Source: Paraoerskovia marina DSM 21750 | GTDB lineage: Bacteria > Actinomycetota > Actinomycetes > Actinomycetales > Cellulomonadaceae | Reading direction: 5' to 3' | Assembly: GCF_000701465.1 (NCBI RefSeq) | Contig: NZ_JNIY01000004.1 | Coordinates: 248,001 to 312,000, forward strand | DNA length: 64,000 nucleotides | Shown here: positions 35,459 to 44,605 of the stretch, in pieces | Layout: each line of letters begins with the position of its first letter | How positions within the stretch are numbered: position 1 is the stretch's first letter | The notes under the pieces: model-generated | Seen by the model: only the letters and a program-made list of their open reading frames with translations | What the model was told of the DNA's origin: nothing | Database searches by the model: none | Position numbers and translations under genes: made by a program

Positions 35459-36098
35459 CATTGATCGTACGCAAGACGGCCGAATGACAATTTCGTCGAC
35501 GCCGAACCAGTACGACGGCTATCCGTCGCCAAGTCGGTTTCATTTGGAGTGTTCGATCAAGAACCTGTCGCCTGATCGTGCGGCGGTCGCATCGGCACTA
35601 CTCTTTGGCCGGTGGGTTGGTTCGTCGCTTGAGTTCGATGACCCAATTTCTCCATTGGTAGCAGCGTCGATCGCTAACTATCTACCGTTAAGTACAATTA
35701 CGTCGTCTCCGATCGATCTAGAGCCGCGTGCGATTCCTGGTGGTAGCCGACGACTTGCGCTGGGCTTTCGTGAGTCGCGGAGCGTAGTACATTATCCGCC
35801 CGATTACGCAGCGGGCGTTTCGACCCTACTCTCAGAAAGCTCGGCCGAAATCAGTGGTTCGATCCTGTCAATGCATTCATCAATTGTTGGTTCTAACGCA
35901 ATTGCCTTTGCGCCCGATCTCGATGCGATTTCGTTGGGTCTTCATCCCCACCTTGCGGTCGCTGTGCTCTTGTCTGAAGACCTTGGGATCGGGTCGATCT
36001 TCATACCAAGCAACGGTGACAAGTTTGACGAATCCACTGCACGCGCAGCGAATCTCCTCTCCGCGGTGAGGTTGGGTTTGTTCGGCAGCTACGCATAG
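35448..36098 (+). CDS. Hypothetical protein in polysaccharide operon
   Basis: 216 residues, not recognised. Mixed alpha/beta with Ser/Leu richness ('ASALLFGRWVGSSLEFDD', 'NYLPLSTITSSPIDLEPR'); no transmembrane helix or signal peptide is visible. It overlaps the upstream GT gene by 11 bases in another frame and is low-GC like it. It ends the operon, since 450 bases without a gene follow. Function cannot be named. Confidence 0.65.
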   Translation: MKIDIDRTQDGRMTISSTPNQYDGYPSPSRFHLECSIKNLSPDRAAVASALLFGRWVGSSLEFDDPISPLVAASIANYLPLSTITSSPIDLEPRAIPGGSRRLALGFRESRSVVHYPPDYAAGVSTLLSESSAEISGSILSMHSSIVGSNAIAFAPDLDAISLGLHPHLAVAVLLSEDLGIGSIFIPSNGDKFDESTARAANLLSAVRLGLFGSYA

Positions 36099-36549
36099 TC
36101 CGCTGCCGGATTGTGTAGTAGCCGAGACGACGGGACGTGAGACTCGGGGCCAGTAATGAGATTCGCCGGCGGCGACGTGGTCATTCTCTTGATCAATGGC
36201 TGCGAACGTTTCCTCAAGTCCCGGTAGTCGTGTTGGATCGCTATTCCTCCATTGTTGGGAAGGTCGCCAATCGTGACTTTCGGTGATTGTCCGATTGGCT
36301 GGTCGTGGTGACCCTTATTCCAGGTTCCGTTCGTCAGTCCGTCGCAGACTTCATTAGCCTGGTTCTCTGGCTACGTTTTGCTTGCAGGTCCTTGCTTTGA
36401 CGCTTCGATTCGAGCAAACTAGTCAGAGGGTGGCGTGAGTCATTCCGCGAGCTGCCCCTGAAACCCGCAGCTGAGCCAGATTTGGATCCTGGTCTGAGGT
36501 GCTGGAGCACTGCCGTTCGATCCAACTAACAAGTTCGAGGTGAGTTCGT
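36099..36549. other. Gene-less stretch before the sulfotransferase gene
   Basis: About 450 bases with no convincing gene, tRNA or strong hairpin. Small frames on both strands lack ribosome sites or recognisable residues. Its end carries the GAGGTGAG ribosome site for the following gene; a promoter for that gene must lie here. Confidence 0.5.
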
Positions 36550-37293
36550 TTGAGAAAGTTCCTGGTTGTTTCACATGCGCGAAGTGGTTCAAATCTGTTG
36601 GTCCGTTCTCTCGATGCGCACCCGAAGGTCGTCTCGCGTGGCGAACTCTTAAAGCGGACTGAGCCGCTGGATCCCCTACGAGCTCTGGATTTTAGCGCCG
36701 AGCGGATTGCTGACTTGGAGCGCACTCGAGTGTCGCGTTCGAGGGAGTTTGGCGATACGTTCTGGTCCGGCTTCTCCGGTGTTAGCGCAGCGGGTTTCAA
36801 GTTGTTCTACTATCACGGCCGCCATCTCGGGCCGACAATCTGGACCGAAATTGCAGACAATTCCGATATATCGATCATCCATCTATACCGGGAGAGTCAT
36901 TTCGACGCGTTTCTTTCGCTAAAGCTTGCTGAGGCTTCCGGGGTCTGGGTCCGACCTGCGGGCAAGTTTCAGGAAACCGACTACGGGAGATCTGTAACGG
37001 TCGACTTGGATGAGTTCGAAAAATACTCAGACGAGCTTTCGGCGCACATTGAAGGCATGAATGCATTGGTGCCTAAGGATAGAATCCGGCAAGTGACGTA
37101 TTCGAGGCTTGTCAGTTCGTATGGCGAAGAACTCAACGGTTGTTTCGACTTCTTGGGCGTAGGTCGGATTTCTGTGGAAATGCCTTTGGACAGACAGCGT
37201 GGCGGGACGGCAATGGACTACGTGGCTAATCGCAACGAGGTAGAGCGATACCTAGCCGATCGGGACCTACTCCTCGAAACGGAGGACATTTGA
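36550..37293 (+). CDS. Sulfotransferase family protein
   Basis: 247 residues. The 5'-phosphosulfate loop 'VVSHARSGSNLLVRSLDAHP' at the N-terminus is the hallmark of PAPS-dependent sulfotransferases, and 'IIHLYRESHFDAFLSLKLA' carries the 3'-phosphate-binding Arg/Ser region. It would transfer sulfate from PAPS to a carbohydrate, probably the polymer made by this cluster. The start is TTG 36550 with GAGGTGAG at 36537-36544; there is no ATG in the right place. Base composition is low GC. PAPS synthesis and recycling genes lie at 55.8-61.1 kb. The gene-less region that follows suggests the end of the cassette. Confidence 0.82.
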   Translation: MRKFLVVSHARSGSNLLVRSLDAHPKVVSRGELLKRTEPLDPLRALDFSAERIADLERTRVSRSREFGDTFWSGFSGVSAAGFKLFYYHGRHLGPTIWTEIADNSDISIIHLYRESHFDAFLSLKLAEASGVWVRPAGKFQETDYGRSVTVDLDEFEKYSDELSAHIEGMNALVPKDRIRQVTYSRLVSSYGEELNGCFDFLGVGRISVEMPLDRQRGGTAMDYVANRNEVERYLADRDLLLETEDI

Positions 37294-39112
37294 TTCGTTG
37301 TGCGCACGGGGCTGAAGATCCCGATCGTCTTCGGCGTCGAGTTTTCGAAATTAGATGGACCTGGTTTCGGTATCGGTACGTGTCCCTAGTTGTCGAAGGG
37401 ACTGGCAGTGAGCTTGGTGGAATTGTATGACGTCTCCACCCATCCGGAGGTCCTAGTCCTACGCCGATCCCCGGCCGCCGGACACGCGAGCGTTTTTGTT
37501 CGTCGATCGGCGCAATGGCAGACGGTAGTGGGCTCGAATCGCTGCGGCGATGGTTGTCTCGCGCAGGCGGGTCCGGTACTCGTTGCTCTGGTTCGCCACT
37601 GAGGGCGAAGCCCTGTTTGCGGACGGGCCCACGGACTCGCACCGGTGCCCGACGAAGGCTTTGTCAGGAGTCGAGGTTGAGGTTGTCTATCTGGGCCGCG
37701 CGTAGCGACGCGGGGGACTGGATTGGAGCGGAGTCCGGCCTGCTGACCTGGACCGTGTCAAGAACACCGGCTCGCCATGGAAGTCCGAGCCTGGCTTCGC
37801 TGAACTGACGACAGCTGAGCTGTATGGACTTCGAAACTGGACGAGACCTGCTAAGTGTGCGCCCAGCCAGGCGAGCTGGTGAGCGTGGATGTCAAGAAGC
37901 GCGGCTGTATCTCAGACGTCGGCGGCGGGCGTGTCTTCGGCCGACGCCCATCGACGACTCGAACCGGAACAAAGACAGCGGTTAGAACGACGTCGACTCG
38001 CCCGTGGAGGTCCACTCACGCTTGGACTCGTCTGAAATGGTTGCCAACGAGAGAGGCGCTAGCTGCGCGGACTGCCTCGGCCGCACGATCTTTCTTCTAG
38101 CCGTTGCGGCATCATCCAGATCGGATACTTCATGACTGAGTCACCATCGCCTGCTGGTCGACGATGGGTACGCGATGATCGCGCGCGCCACGGAAGCCAC
38201 CAGAAGTTCTCCTGCCCACACTGCCCCGTACCAGCGGCACGATTGAACGACGCAACCGGGATTCCGTCATCCAATCGGTACTAATGCCCATCTGGTCTTG
38301 GTATAGCGGACGCGCCGCATTTTTGCCTCGATCGCTCGATAGATGCAACATGAATCGACCGCACCGTGCGACCGACGGTGCTCGGCCCATCGCGCACGTC
38401 AACAACGCGACGGTTTAGGTCGTTGGTCATCTCGCACGTCGCCCGCGATACGCCTATCTCTATCGCGAATGCGCACCGGTGGATCCACGAGGTGACCGAC
38501 GGCGACGCCTGTAAAGCCCCGGACGTTCACGCATTCCTGTCATCAGTCGCATAGGGTAGCTGGCCGAACGGCTCCTGTTCGCAACGCTGACACCGATCAT
38601 CATGCTGCATGGAGACAAGGCCCGATTGGTGTCGAGTCTTAGTTCTTGGGTAAGCGCTAGAGCCATGGCGGATACGTACATGTTCCGTGTCATATATGCG
38701 GATAGCCCGTGCGGGTCTCGCCTATCAGGCTTGGCTTGGCGCACCGAATCGTCGCTGCCTGAAGGCTTGTGCTTCCCGCGCTCTGCACCGCCGCAGCGGC
38801 TCGGCTCACTGTGCAGACGGACTCGGGCTTCAGAGGCGCTGGCATCGGTATCTGGCGCCCGCAGCGACTGACGACGAAGCTACTCGGAGACGCTCGCCCA
38901 AGACTAGATGCCCACCCCGATGGCTCGCGCGCAGCACACCCCAACGCCCCTATAGCTCACGCCCGGCGAGCCCTCGGGCTGACTACCCTCCACCGGAACC
39001 GCCTCGCCGAGACCAGGGCCGAAGCCCTCACGCTGCTCCACCCGCCATGCGGCACCTAGTTGGTTCCCCTGTGAGAACACCTATGAGCGCATCAGATTAT
39101 GAACATATAGTC
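37294..39112. pseudogene. Gene-less 1.8 kb with decayed coding remnants
   Basis: No frame longer than about 95 codons is convincing and none has a ribosome site plus family residues. Short stretches look like broken protein, for example plus-strand 37730-37860 ('VKNTGSPWKSEPGFAELT') and 38100-38280 ('HGSHQKFSCPHCP', a zinc-knuckle-like CPHC). The sequence has no repeated ends that would define an insertion sequence. It lies between the low-GC cassette and the ABC exporter, a typical place for remnants of transposases or lost biosynthesis genes. What it was is not known. Confidence 0.45.
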
Positions 39113-40009
39113 TTAGGGGCGCGCATGCCGGGGTCTTCGGGCATTCTCTGGCGACGGATTGTGGATCTGAACGGCTGTTTCGCGCCTTTCAGATACGGCC
39201 GTTTCGATGATCTGCTTGGCGTCTGCATTATTTCCCTTGGCCAGTGCCCACGCATATTTCCTATATCTGAGGGCGACGTCTCCGGCGGCACCGTCTAGTA
39301 CGAGACGACCATGGTTGAGCCAAAGCGCTCGCGTGCACGTCTCTTCGATCGTCTGAGCGGCGTGCGACACGAGGAACACGGTGCCGGCATTCCTCCGGAG
39401 ACGCTCCATGCGGATCTCGCTGCGTTCTCTGAACGCTGCATCGCCTGTGGAGAGGGCCTCATCAATGAGAAGGATATGGGGGTTGGCTGCTGTCGCGATG
39501 GCAAACCTGAGTCGAGACCCCATCCCAGAGGAGTAGGTTCTCATCGGCCGGTGAATGGCCTTGCCGAGTTGTGCCAGGTCAATGACCTCGGGCATCGCTG
39601 TAGCCGTCTCCTCCGGTGTGAGCCCCATCGCGAGGCATCCGAGTCGGACGTTCTGAGCGCCCGAGAGGTCCGGTTGGAGTGCTGCGTTGACGCCAATGAG
39701 CACAGGTGTGCTTTCGGCGAGTACTTGCCCCTTGGCCGGCTTCTCGAGGCCGGCGATTACCCGTAGTAGTGTGCTCTTTCCGGATCCGTTCTGACCAACG
39801 AGACCGATTTGCTCGCCTGCTCGTGCGACGAACGAGATGCCCGATAGCGCTCGAACGACGACCTGTGGTTGCTGACCCAAGGCTGCGCGCGCGACTCGTG
39901 CGATTCGACCGGAGTTCCGAGCGCCATCGTCATCGGCTGGAGTCTTGTATCTCACGGTCACGTTCTGTACGGCGACGGTGGACTCGTCCAGGACATCAAG
40001 CGCGGCCAT
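39113..40009 (-). CDS. Polysaccharide ABC exporter, ATPase (Wzt/TagH-like)
   Basis: About 298 residues. Walker A 'GLVGQNGSGKSTLLRVIAGL', ABC signature 'YSSGMGSRLRFAIA' (divergent, as in Wzt/TagH), Walker B 'HILLIDEALSTGD' and H-loop 'VSHAAQT' are in order. The 'LSTGDAAFRERSE' and 'LEETCTRALWLNHG' segments are typical of the polysaccharide/teichoic-acid class. With the permease it would export a lipid-linked polymer to the cell surface. The start at ATG 40009 overlaps the permease stop by 14 bases. The open frame is longer, but this start gives the family's N-terminus. Confidence 0.9.
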   Translation of the reverse strand: MAALDVLDESTVAVQNVTVRYKTPADDDGARNSGRIARVARAALGQQPQVVVRALSGISFVARAGEQIGLVGQNGSGKSTLLRVIAGLEKPAKGQVLAESTPVLIGVNAALQPDLSGAQNVRLGCLAMGLTPEETATAMPEVIDLAQLGKAIHRPMRTYSSGMGSRLRFAIATAANPHILLIDEALSTGDAAFRERSEIRMERLRRNAGTVFLVSHAAQTIEETCTRALWLNHGRLVLDGAAGDVALRYRKYAWALAKGNNADAKQIIETAVSERRETAVQIHNPSPENARRPRHARP

Positions 40010-40925
40010 ATGACTCCTCTGCTCGCCAGAAGACGACGTAACCGATAGCAAGCATCCCGAATGCCCAGGAGCAAAGGACTATCCAGCTCGTTGTGTCTGG
40101 TGTCACGCCGTAGAGCAGGCAGTCCCGCGTCATGTCGAGGACCCGAAACATCGGGTTGGCTTCCATCAAGTTGAGGACTGTCGGATGCGAGAGAAATCGG
40201 TCGTACGAGAAGAAGACGGCGGATCCGTAGAGCCAGAGCCGCATTGCGAACTGCACGATGACCTTGACGTCGGGGACCGCGGCGGTCCACCGGGCAAGAA
40301 GTAGCGCGAGCCCCGTGCAGAAGATGACCTGCAGGGCGAAGACGAGAGGTACCAGAGTGACTCGCCACGTGGTGATTTCAGGTTCCGGGAGCGAGTAGAT
40401 CAGGACGACCATAGCGAGGAAGACCCACACCATGTTGAGCAGCTCCCGCAGGATCACGGCGATAGGCAAGGATGCTCGAGGGAACGCGAAGGCTCGGATC
40501 ATGTTTCGACCGTTCGCAATGGACTGCGCCCCGCCCGTCACGCAGCGCGAAGTAAAGGAAAACATGAACACGCCGATTACGAGGTATCCGAGAAAGTTCC
40601 GGACTCCACGATCAGTCTGAAGCAACAGGCCAAACACCAAGTAATAGGTCAGGCCATCGAGCACTGGCTTCAGGATGAGCCATGCGGTGCCGAGGAGCGT
40701 CTCTCGCGTGCCAGCCGTGACCTTTGCCCGAGCTTCGGCGACGAGAAAGTGGCGCCGTTGCCACAGTTGGCGGGTGTACTCGCTCAGGGACGGGCGTTCA
40801 CCGACGGGGCGGAGTCTCCCGGTGGACACGACTTCGGTGCGAACGTCGGGACCGTCGAACAGAACGTTAAAGAGGTCGCCCGACGCGGCGGGGGAGGCGT
40901 CTCGGGGGAGTAGCGGAGCGGGCAT
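39996..40925 (-). CDS. Polysaccharide ABC exporter, permease (Wzm/TagG-like)
   Basis: 309 residues: an Arg/Pro-rich N-terminus then six helices typical of ABC-2 permeases. 'LWQRRHFLVAEARAKVTAGTRETLLGTAW' (shown in part) is the elbow before the first helix; the Wzm-type order continues to 'NPMFRVLDMTRDCLLYG' near the end. With the ATPase it forms the exporter. Its ATG overlaps the stop of DUF6270 by one base (TGATG), and the ATPase overlaps its 3' end, so all are one operon on the minus strand beginning at the GT gene at 44528. Confidence 0.9.
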   Translation of the reverse strand: MPAPLLPRDASPAASGDLFNVLFDGPDVRTEVVSTGRLRPVGERPSLSEYTRQLWQRRHFLVAEARAKVTAGTRETLLGTAWLILKPVLDGLTYYLVFGLLLQTDRGVRNFLGYLVIGVFMFSFTSRCVTGGAQSIANGRNMIRAFAFPRASLPIAVILRELLNMVWVFLAMVVLIYSLPEPEITTWRVTLVPLVFALQVIFCTGLALLLARWTAAVPDVKVIVQFAMRLWLYGSAVFFSYDRFLSHPTVLNLMEANPMFRVLDMTRDCLLYGVTPDTTSWIVLCSWAFGMLAIGYVVFWRAEESYGRA

Positions 40926-41677
40926 CAGTCGAATCCTATGGTTCGTTCACAGGTTTCGCTGATCAGTTCAGCGAGATTCGCGTAGCCGGCGTCTGTGTAG
41001 TGGAATGGAGCCTCGCTCCATTGGTGTGTCGAGCTGGCGCGAGGGGTGACGACGGTCATCACCGGTATCGGAACGAGGTGTGCGATTGCTGCGAGGTACG
41101 GCTGCGCAAGCATGTTGAACTCAGCCGCGTCCATACCGAAGCTTGTCGGCGTTGCCTGACCTAGCTCGTTGTGCGTCGCCCACGGCACGGCAATCGGTAC
41201 GACGCGAGTCAAGAGTCCGGTTGACCTGAGGCGTGTGACGAATTGCTCGACGGCTCTGAGCCACTCGGTGAAGTGCTCCGAGGTACCAAATCGCCGAAGT
41301 GGATACTTCGCGGACAGCCGCTCTGGCGCCTCTGTGCGTAGGAGTTCCACCGTCCGGGTCAGGTGGCTTCCGTCTGGCCCGCACCAGGTACCCAGACGCT
41401 CGTCGGTGATGTCCCAGAGGAGCAGGTCGATATCGGTCGGTTTCGCTTTGGCGATCCGCCGCATCAGGTTCGAGTTCTTGTCGCCGTTCAACATGCGCTG
41501 TTGAAACTTCGAGTCGAAGCCCGCGTGGGGTGCGTCCCCTGCCCAGGGGGGCGTCATGGCCGAGATCAAGGACTGGCGAGCGACGTAGTCGACGAGTGTG
41601 AAGTCGTCGCCCAAGTACTCGAACGTGTCGCGGCTGACGCAGCTGCCGTAGATGAAGGTGCGAATCGGAGTTCTCAT
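40925..41677 (-). CDS. DUF6270 domain protein
   Basis: About 250 residues. Starts 'TPIRTFIYGSCVSRDTFEYL', the DUF6270 N-terminal block with a Gly-Ser-Cys motif reminiscent of SGNH/GDSL hydrolases, and includes 'DLLLWDITDERLG', 'PWATHNELGQATPTSFG' and C-terminal 'PFHYTDAGYANLAELI', where the Asp/His pair of an SGNH-type triad would be. Often found in glycan loci, where it may add or remove acyl groups (inference). The ATG at 41677 overlaps the preceding gene's TGA. Confidence 0.82.
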   Translation of the reverse strand: MRTPIRTFIYGSCVSRDTFEYLGDDFTLVDYVARQSLISAMTPPWAGDAPHAGFDSKFQQRMLNGDKNSNLMRRIAKAKPTDIDLLLWDITDERLGTWCGPDGSHLTRTVELLRTEAPERLSAKYPLRRFGTSEHFTEWLRAVEQFVTRLRSTGLLTRVVPIAVPWATHNELGQATPTSFGMDAAEFNMLAQPYLAAIAHLVPIPVMTVVTPRASSTHQWSEAPFHYTDAGYANLAELISETCERTIGFD

Positions 41678-43275
41678 AAAGATCGGGCCGATACTAAGCA
41701 GTTCTCGTAGACCGTGCGGTATGTGCTCGCAGCGCGGACCCACGTCCGGTCGTTCGCGATCAGATGACCTGCGGAAACGAGCCGATCTCGAAGGTCCGGG
41801 TCGCCAAGAATCTCACCGATGCGATCGGCCCACTCGTGAGGATCGCCAGCAGAAGCCACGAGAGCCGCATGGGAGTCCTCCGAGGTAGTCGTCACCTCGC
41901 GCAACGCCGGAAGGTCGCTCACGACGACCGGTCGACCGACAGCCATCGCCTCGACGGGTTTGAGCGGGGTGACGAGCCGCGTCACGCGATCCGCGCGACG
42001 AGGAATTGCGACCACGTCGAGCGCCGCAACGTATCTCGCGGCTGTGGCGCGATCCACGCGACCGGGTAGGTGTGCGACGTCTTGGAGTCCGAGCGAGCTC
42101 ACGAGCTGAAGGAGATCGGGTCGAGCGACTCCGTCCCCGACGATCAGCGCGCCGACGTCGATGCCGCGAGATCGCAGCATCGCCACGGCTCGGAGGGTGG
42201 TGTCGAGGCCCTCGTAGCCGACGAGGCTCCCGACGCTGCCGACGAGGGGGCGGTCGGGTGGCAGCCCGAGAGAGCGCCGCGCAACGGACGGGTCGGGGAG
42301 ACCGGCGAGAGCGTCGACGTCGACACTGTTGGGGATGACCGCGATGCGATCGGCGTCGACGCCGCGTGCGATGAGCTCTTCCCGCATCGTCGCGCTGAGC
42401 GTGATCACCGCATCTGCGGCGGTTGCCAGTTCGGTCTCCTTGTCCCGGATGAGGCGGTACCGGGTCGATTGCATGGCTGCTTCACGTCGTTCAACGGTTC
42501 CGTGGGAGGCAGCCCAGGTCTCCTCGGGCAGCCCGCGGACCTCGTGCACCCAGGGGAGCCCGAGGCGTGCTGCGGCGAGCCTGCCGGCCTCACCGGTGGT
42601 CCAGGGCGTCGTCGTATGGACGATCTGGCTGCCTGCCGCGGTGATGCGAGTGCAGAGGAGGTCTACCTCGCAGGCGAGGCGCTTCCGGTGATCGGGTTGA
42701 AAGGTCCAGGGGACCAGGCGCTCGTAGCGGATCGCGTCGACCGTGTCTGAACCGGGCGCCAGTGGTACTCCGATGGTCGCGGGATACCCGAGACGCGTCG
42801 ACACGCTGAGCTCGATCCCCGCTCGGCGCTGCGCGGTGAGAGCGGCGTGTGTCCGCTGCGTGTAGCCGCTCAGCGTGTGCGGGAGCGAGTTGGTCAGGTG
42901 GTGATGGACGCGGAGCGGTTCGCGGGGTGCGCTCGCCCTCGACCGGGGATGGACGGGCGCAGGCCGGGCACGGAGAAGCTCCACCTGTTCTGTGACCCGG
43001 GCCTGGACGCGAGTCGCGGCGCGGCTTGTCGGCACCGCGTCTACGACGGTGTGTGCGTCTCCTCGAGCCCAGGCGGCCCGCAGGGACGCGGCACCGGCGG
43101 GGTTCTTCTCCTGGGAGACCCTGCGCTCCAGCCATCGAGCAGGTCGGCCCAGTACCGGACGAAGTCGCGACGGCGCGCGTTGGACGGCGTTGAGCATCAG
43201 CCACGCCGGGTCGTCGAGGACGGTGCGGGCAGCGAAGCTGAGAGCCAGGCTGAGTGACCGTAGACGCCCGGTCAC
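41674..43275 (-). CDS. Glycosyltransferase family 4 protein
   Basis: 533 residues. N-terminal 160 residues are Arg/Ala-rich; the GT-B fold follows. GT4 motifs: 'HVHHHLTNSLPHTLSGYTQR'-type acceptor region (here LRVHHHLTNSLPHTLSGY), 'LPWVHEVRGL', 'VIPNSVDVDAL', and the C-terminal 'FKPVEAMAVGRPVVVSDLPALRE' (Glu in KPVEAM). It transfers a sugar from a nucleotide donor in building the surface polymer. GTG 43275 overlaps the preceding TGA in a GTGA; the longer open frame to 43602 is not used. Confidence 0.85.
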   Translation of the reverse strand: MTGRLRSLSLALSFAARTVLDDPAWLMLNAVQRAPSRLRPVLGRPARWLERRVSQEKNPAGAASLRAAWARGDAHTVVDAVPTSRAATRVQARVTEQVELLRARPAPVHPRSRASAPREPLRVHHHLTNSLPHTLSGYTQRTHAALTAQRRAGIELSVSTRLGYPATIGVPLAPGSDTVDAIRYERLVPWTFQPDHRKRLACEVDLLCTRITAAGSQIVHTTTPWTTGEAGRLAAARLGLPWVHEVRGLPEETWAASHGTVERREAAMQSTRYRLIRDKETELATAADAVITLSATMREELIARGVDADRIAVIPNSVDVDALAGLPDPSVARRSLGLPPDRPLVGSVGSLVGYEGLDTTLRAVAMLRSRGIDVGALIVGDGVARPDLLQLVSSLGLQDVAHLPGRVDRATAARYVAALDVVAIPRRADRVTRLVTPLKPVEAMAVGRPVVVSDLPALREVTTTSEDSHAALVASAGDPHEWADRIGEILGDPDLRDRLVSAGHLIANDRTWVRAASTYRTVYENCLVSARSL

Positions 43276-44528
43276 AGCCCACCGATCTCGTCGAGCGCCG
43301 TGAGGTACTGCTGCGCGAGCTGGTCGGGCTTGGCGTTCGCTTCCACCCATGCGAGCGCGCGCGTCGACGGCGTGGGCAGGACGCCCGCGTCGGCCCACGC
43401 GAGCCAGGCCTCGGCAAGAGCCTCCGAGTCCTCTGGAGGGACCACGACCCCGGCGTCGAGAGACTCGACGATCTCGGCAGCCTCGCCGGCGGCCGCCGCG
43501 GTGACGGGGTTTCCGGAGGCGATCACCTCGTACAACTTGGACGGGACCGTCCACTTCAGAGGCTCCCAGTCGCGCAGCGAGACGATCGACGTGTCGGCCC
43601 ACGCATAGAGATCGACCATCTCCTCGCGGGAGACCCGCTCGTGCAGCGTGACCGGCGCGTCGAGGGACTGGATCTGACGGCGCAGGGCGGGGACGTCGGC
43701 GCCGGCACCGACGATCCGGACCTCAAGCAGCAGCCCGCGCTCAGCGGCGAGGGCGGCTGCCTCGACGACGGTCCCGAGGCCTTGTGCCCGGCCGATCGTC
43801 CCGGCGTAGACGGCTCGAAGCGGACGATCGACGCCGGGACGACCTGCGGTGGGAGGCGGAGAGACTTGCGTCCAGGTGGTGCCGTTGCGGACAACCGCGA
43901 CCTTGCGGACGCCCCTCTCGTGAAGGATCTCCGCGAAGCTCTCGGTCGTCGTGACGACGAGGTCGGCGCGTGACTGCAGGCGCGAGATCGAGCGGTGCGC
44001 GAGCGCCGTGATGTAGGCCTTGACCCTGCTCGGGCGCCGGCTCTCGAGAATCTTGCTCGGTTGAATCAGGTCGGGCCACGCGTCGCGCATCTCGACGACG
44101 AACGGCACCTTGAAGCGGCGGGCGATGGCGGCTCCAGCGAACATGCTCGGGATGCCGGGAACGGTGGCGATGACGACGCTGGGCGGAGGCCAGGAGATGT
44201 CGCGCGCCCGGCGGACGCTGGACCAGGCCGCGATCATCTGGTCGATCGTCCGCGACACGAGCCGGGGCGAGTGCGGGCGGTACGCGACACGGACGACGCG
44301 TTCGCCGTGCTCGCCGCGATGAGACATGCCGGGCTGCTGGAGCGGGTTGTCCGTCTGCAGGTGTCCGGTGGGGTAGTGCGGGGGCGGGGTCAGGACGGAG
44401 AGCGTCACGCCCGCCGCTGCGAAGTGCCGTGCCAGCTCGTTCCACCGCGACTGTGGCGCGCCACGCTCGGGGGCGTAGTGGTGAGTCACGAGGACCACGT
44501 GACCCCGGCGGGTGGCGACGGTGCTCAA
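43272..44528 (-). CDS. Glycosyltransferase family 4 protein, WbuB-like
   Basis: 418 residues. It matches the WbuB-type GT4 group: 'GHVVLVTHHYAPERGAPQSR', 'SVLTPPPHYPTGHL', 'VVEMRDAWPDLI' and 'VYAGTIGRAQGLGTVVEAA'. WbuB transfers N-acetyl-L-fucosamine in E. coli O26; the sugar here is open. The start is TTG 44528 with GAGG six bases upstream. It is the first gene of the minus-strand operon GT4-GT4-DUF6270-Wzm-Wzt (44528 to 39113), with each junction overlapping by 1-14 bases. It diverges from the LCP gene at 44606 across 77 bases holding both promoters. Confidence 0.87.
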   Translation of the reverse strand: MSTVATRRGHVVLVTHHYAPERGAPQSRWNELARHFAAAGVTLSVLTPPPHYPTGHLQTDNPLQQPGMSHRGEHGERVVRVAYRPHSPRLVSRTIDQMIAAWSSVRRARDISWPPPSVVIATVPGIPSMFAGAAIARRFKVPFVVEMRDAWPDLIQPSKILESRRPSRVKAYITALAHRSISRLQSRADLVVTTTESFAEILHERGVRKVAVVRNGTTWTQVSPPPTAGRPGVDRPLRAVYAGTIGRAQGLGTVVEAAALAAERGLLLEVRIVGAGADVPALRRQIQSLDAPVTLHERVSREEMVDLYAWADTSIVSLRDWEPLKWTVPSKLYEVIASGNPVTAAAAGEAAEIVESLDAGVVVPPEDSEALAEAWLAWADAGVLPTPSTRALAWVEANAKPDQLAQQYLTALDEIGGL

Positions 44529-44605
44529 GAGAAACCTCGTGAAGAGTTGGTGGACGTTGTGTTTCGCGTCAAGCGTCCTAACGGATCGGCCCTAGACTAC
44601 GCCAC

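Noticed and set aside
37294-39112. Several small genes on both strands
   Set aside because: None has a ribosome site, codon bias or recognisable residues; treated as decayed sequence.
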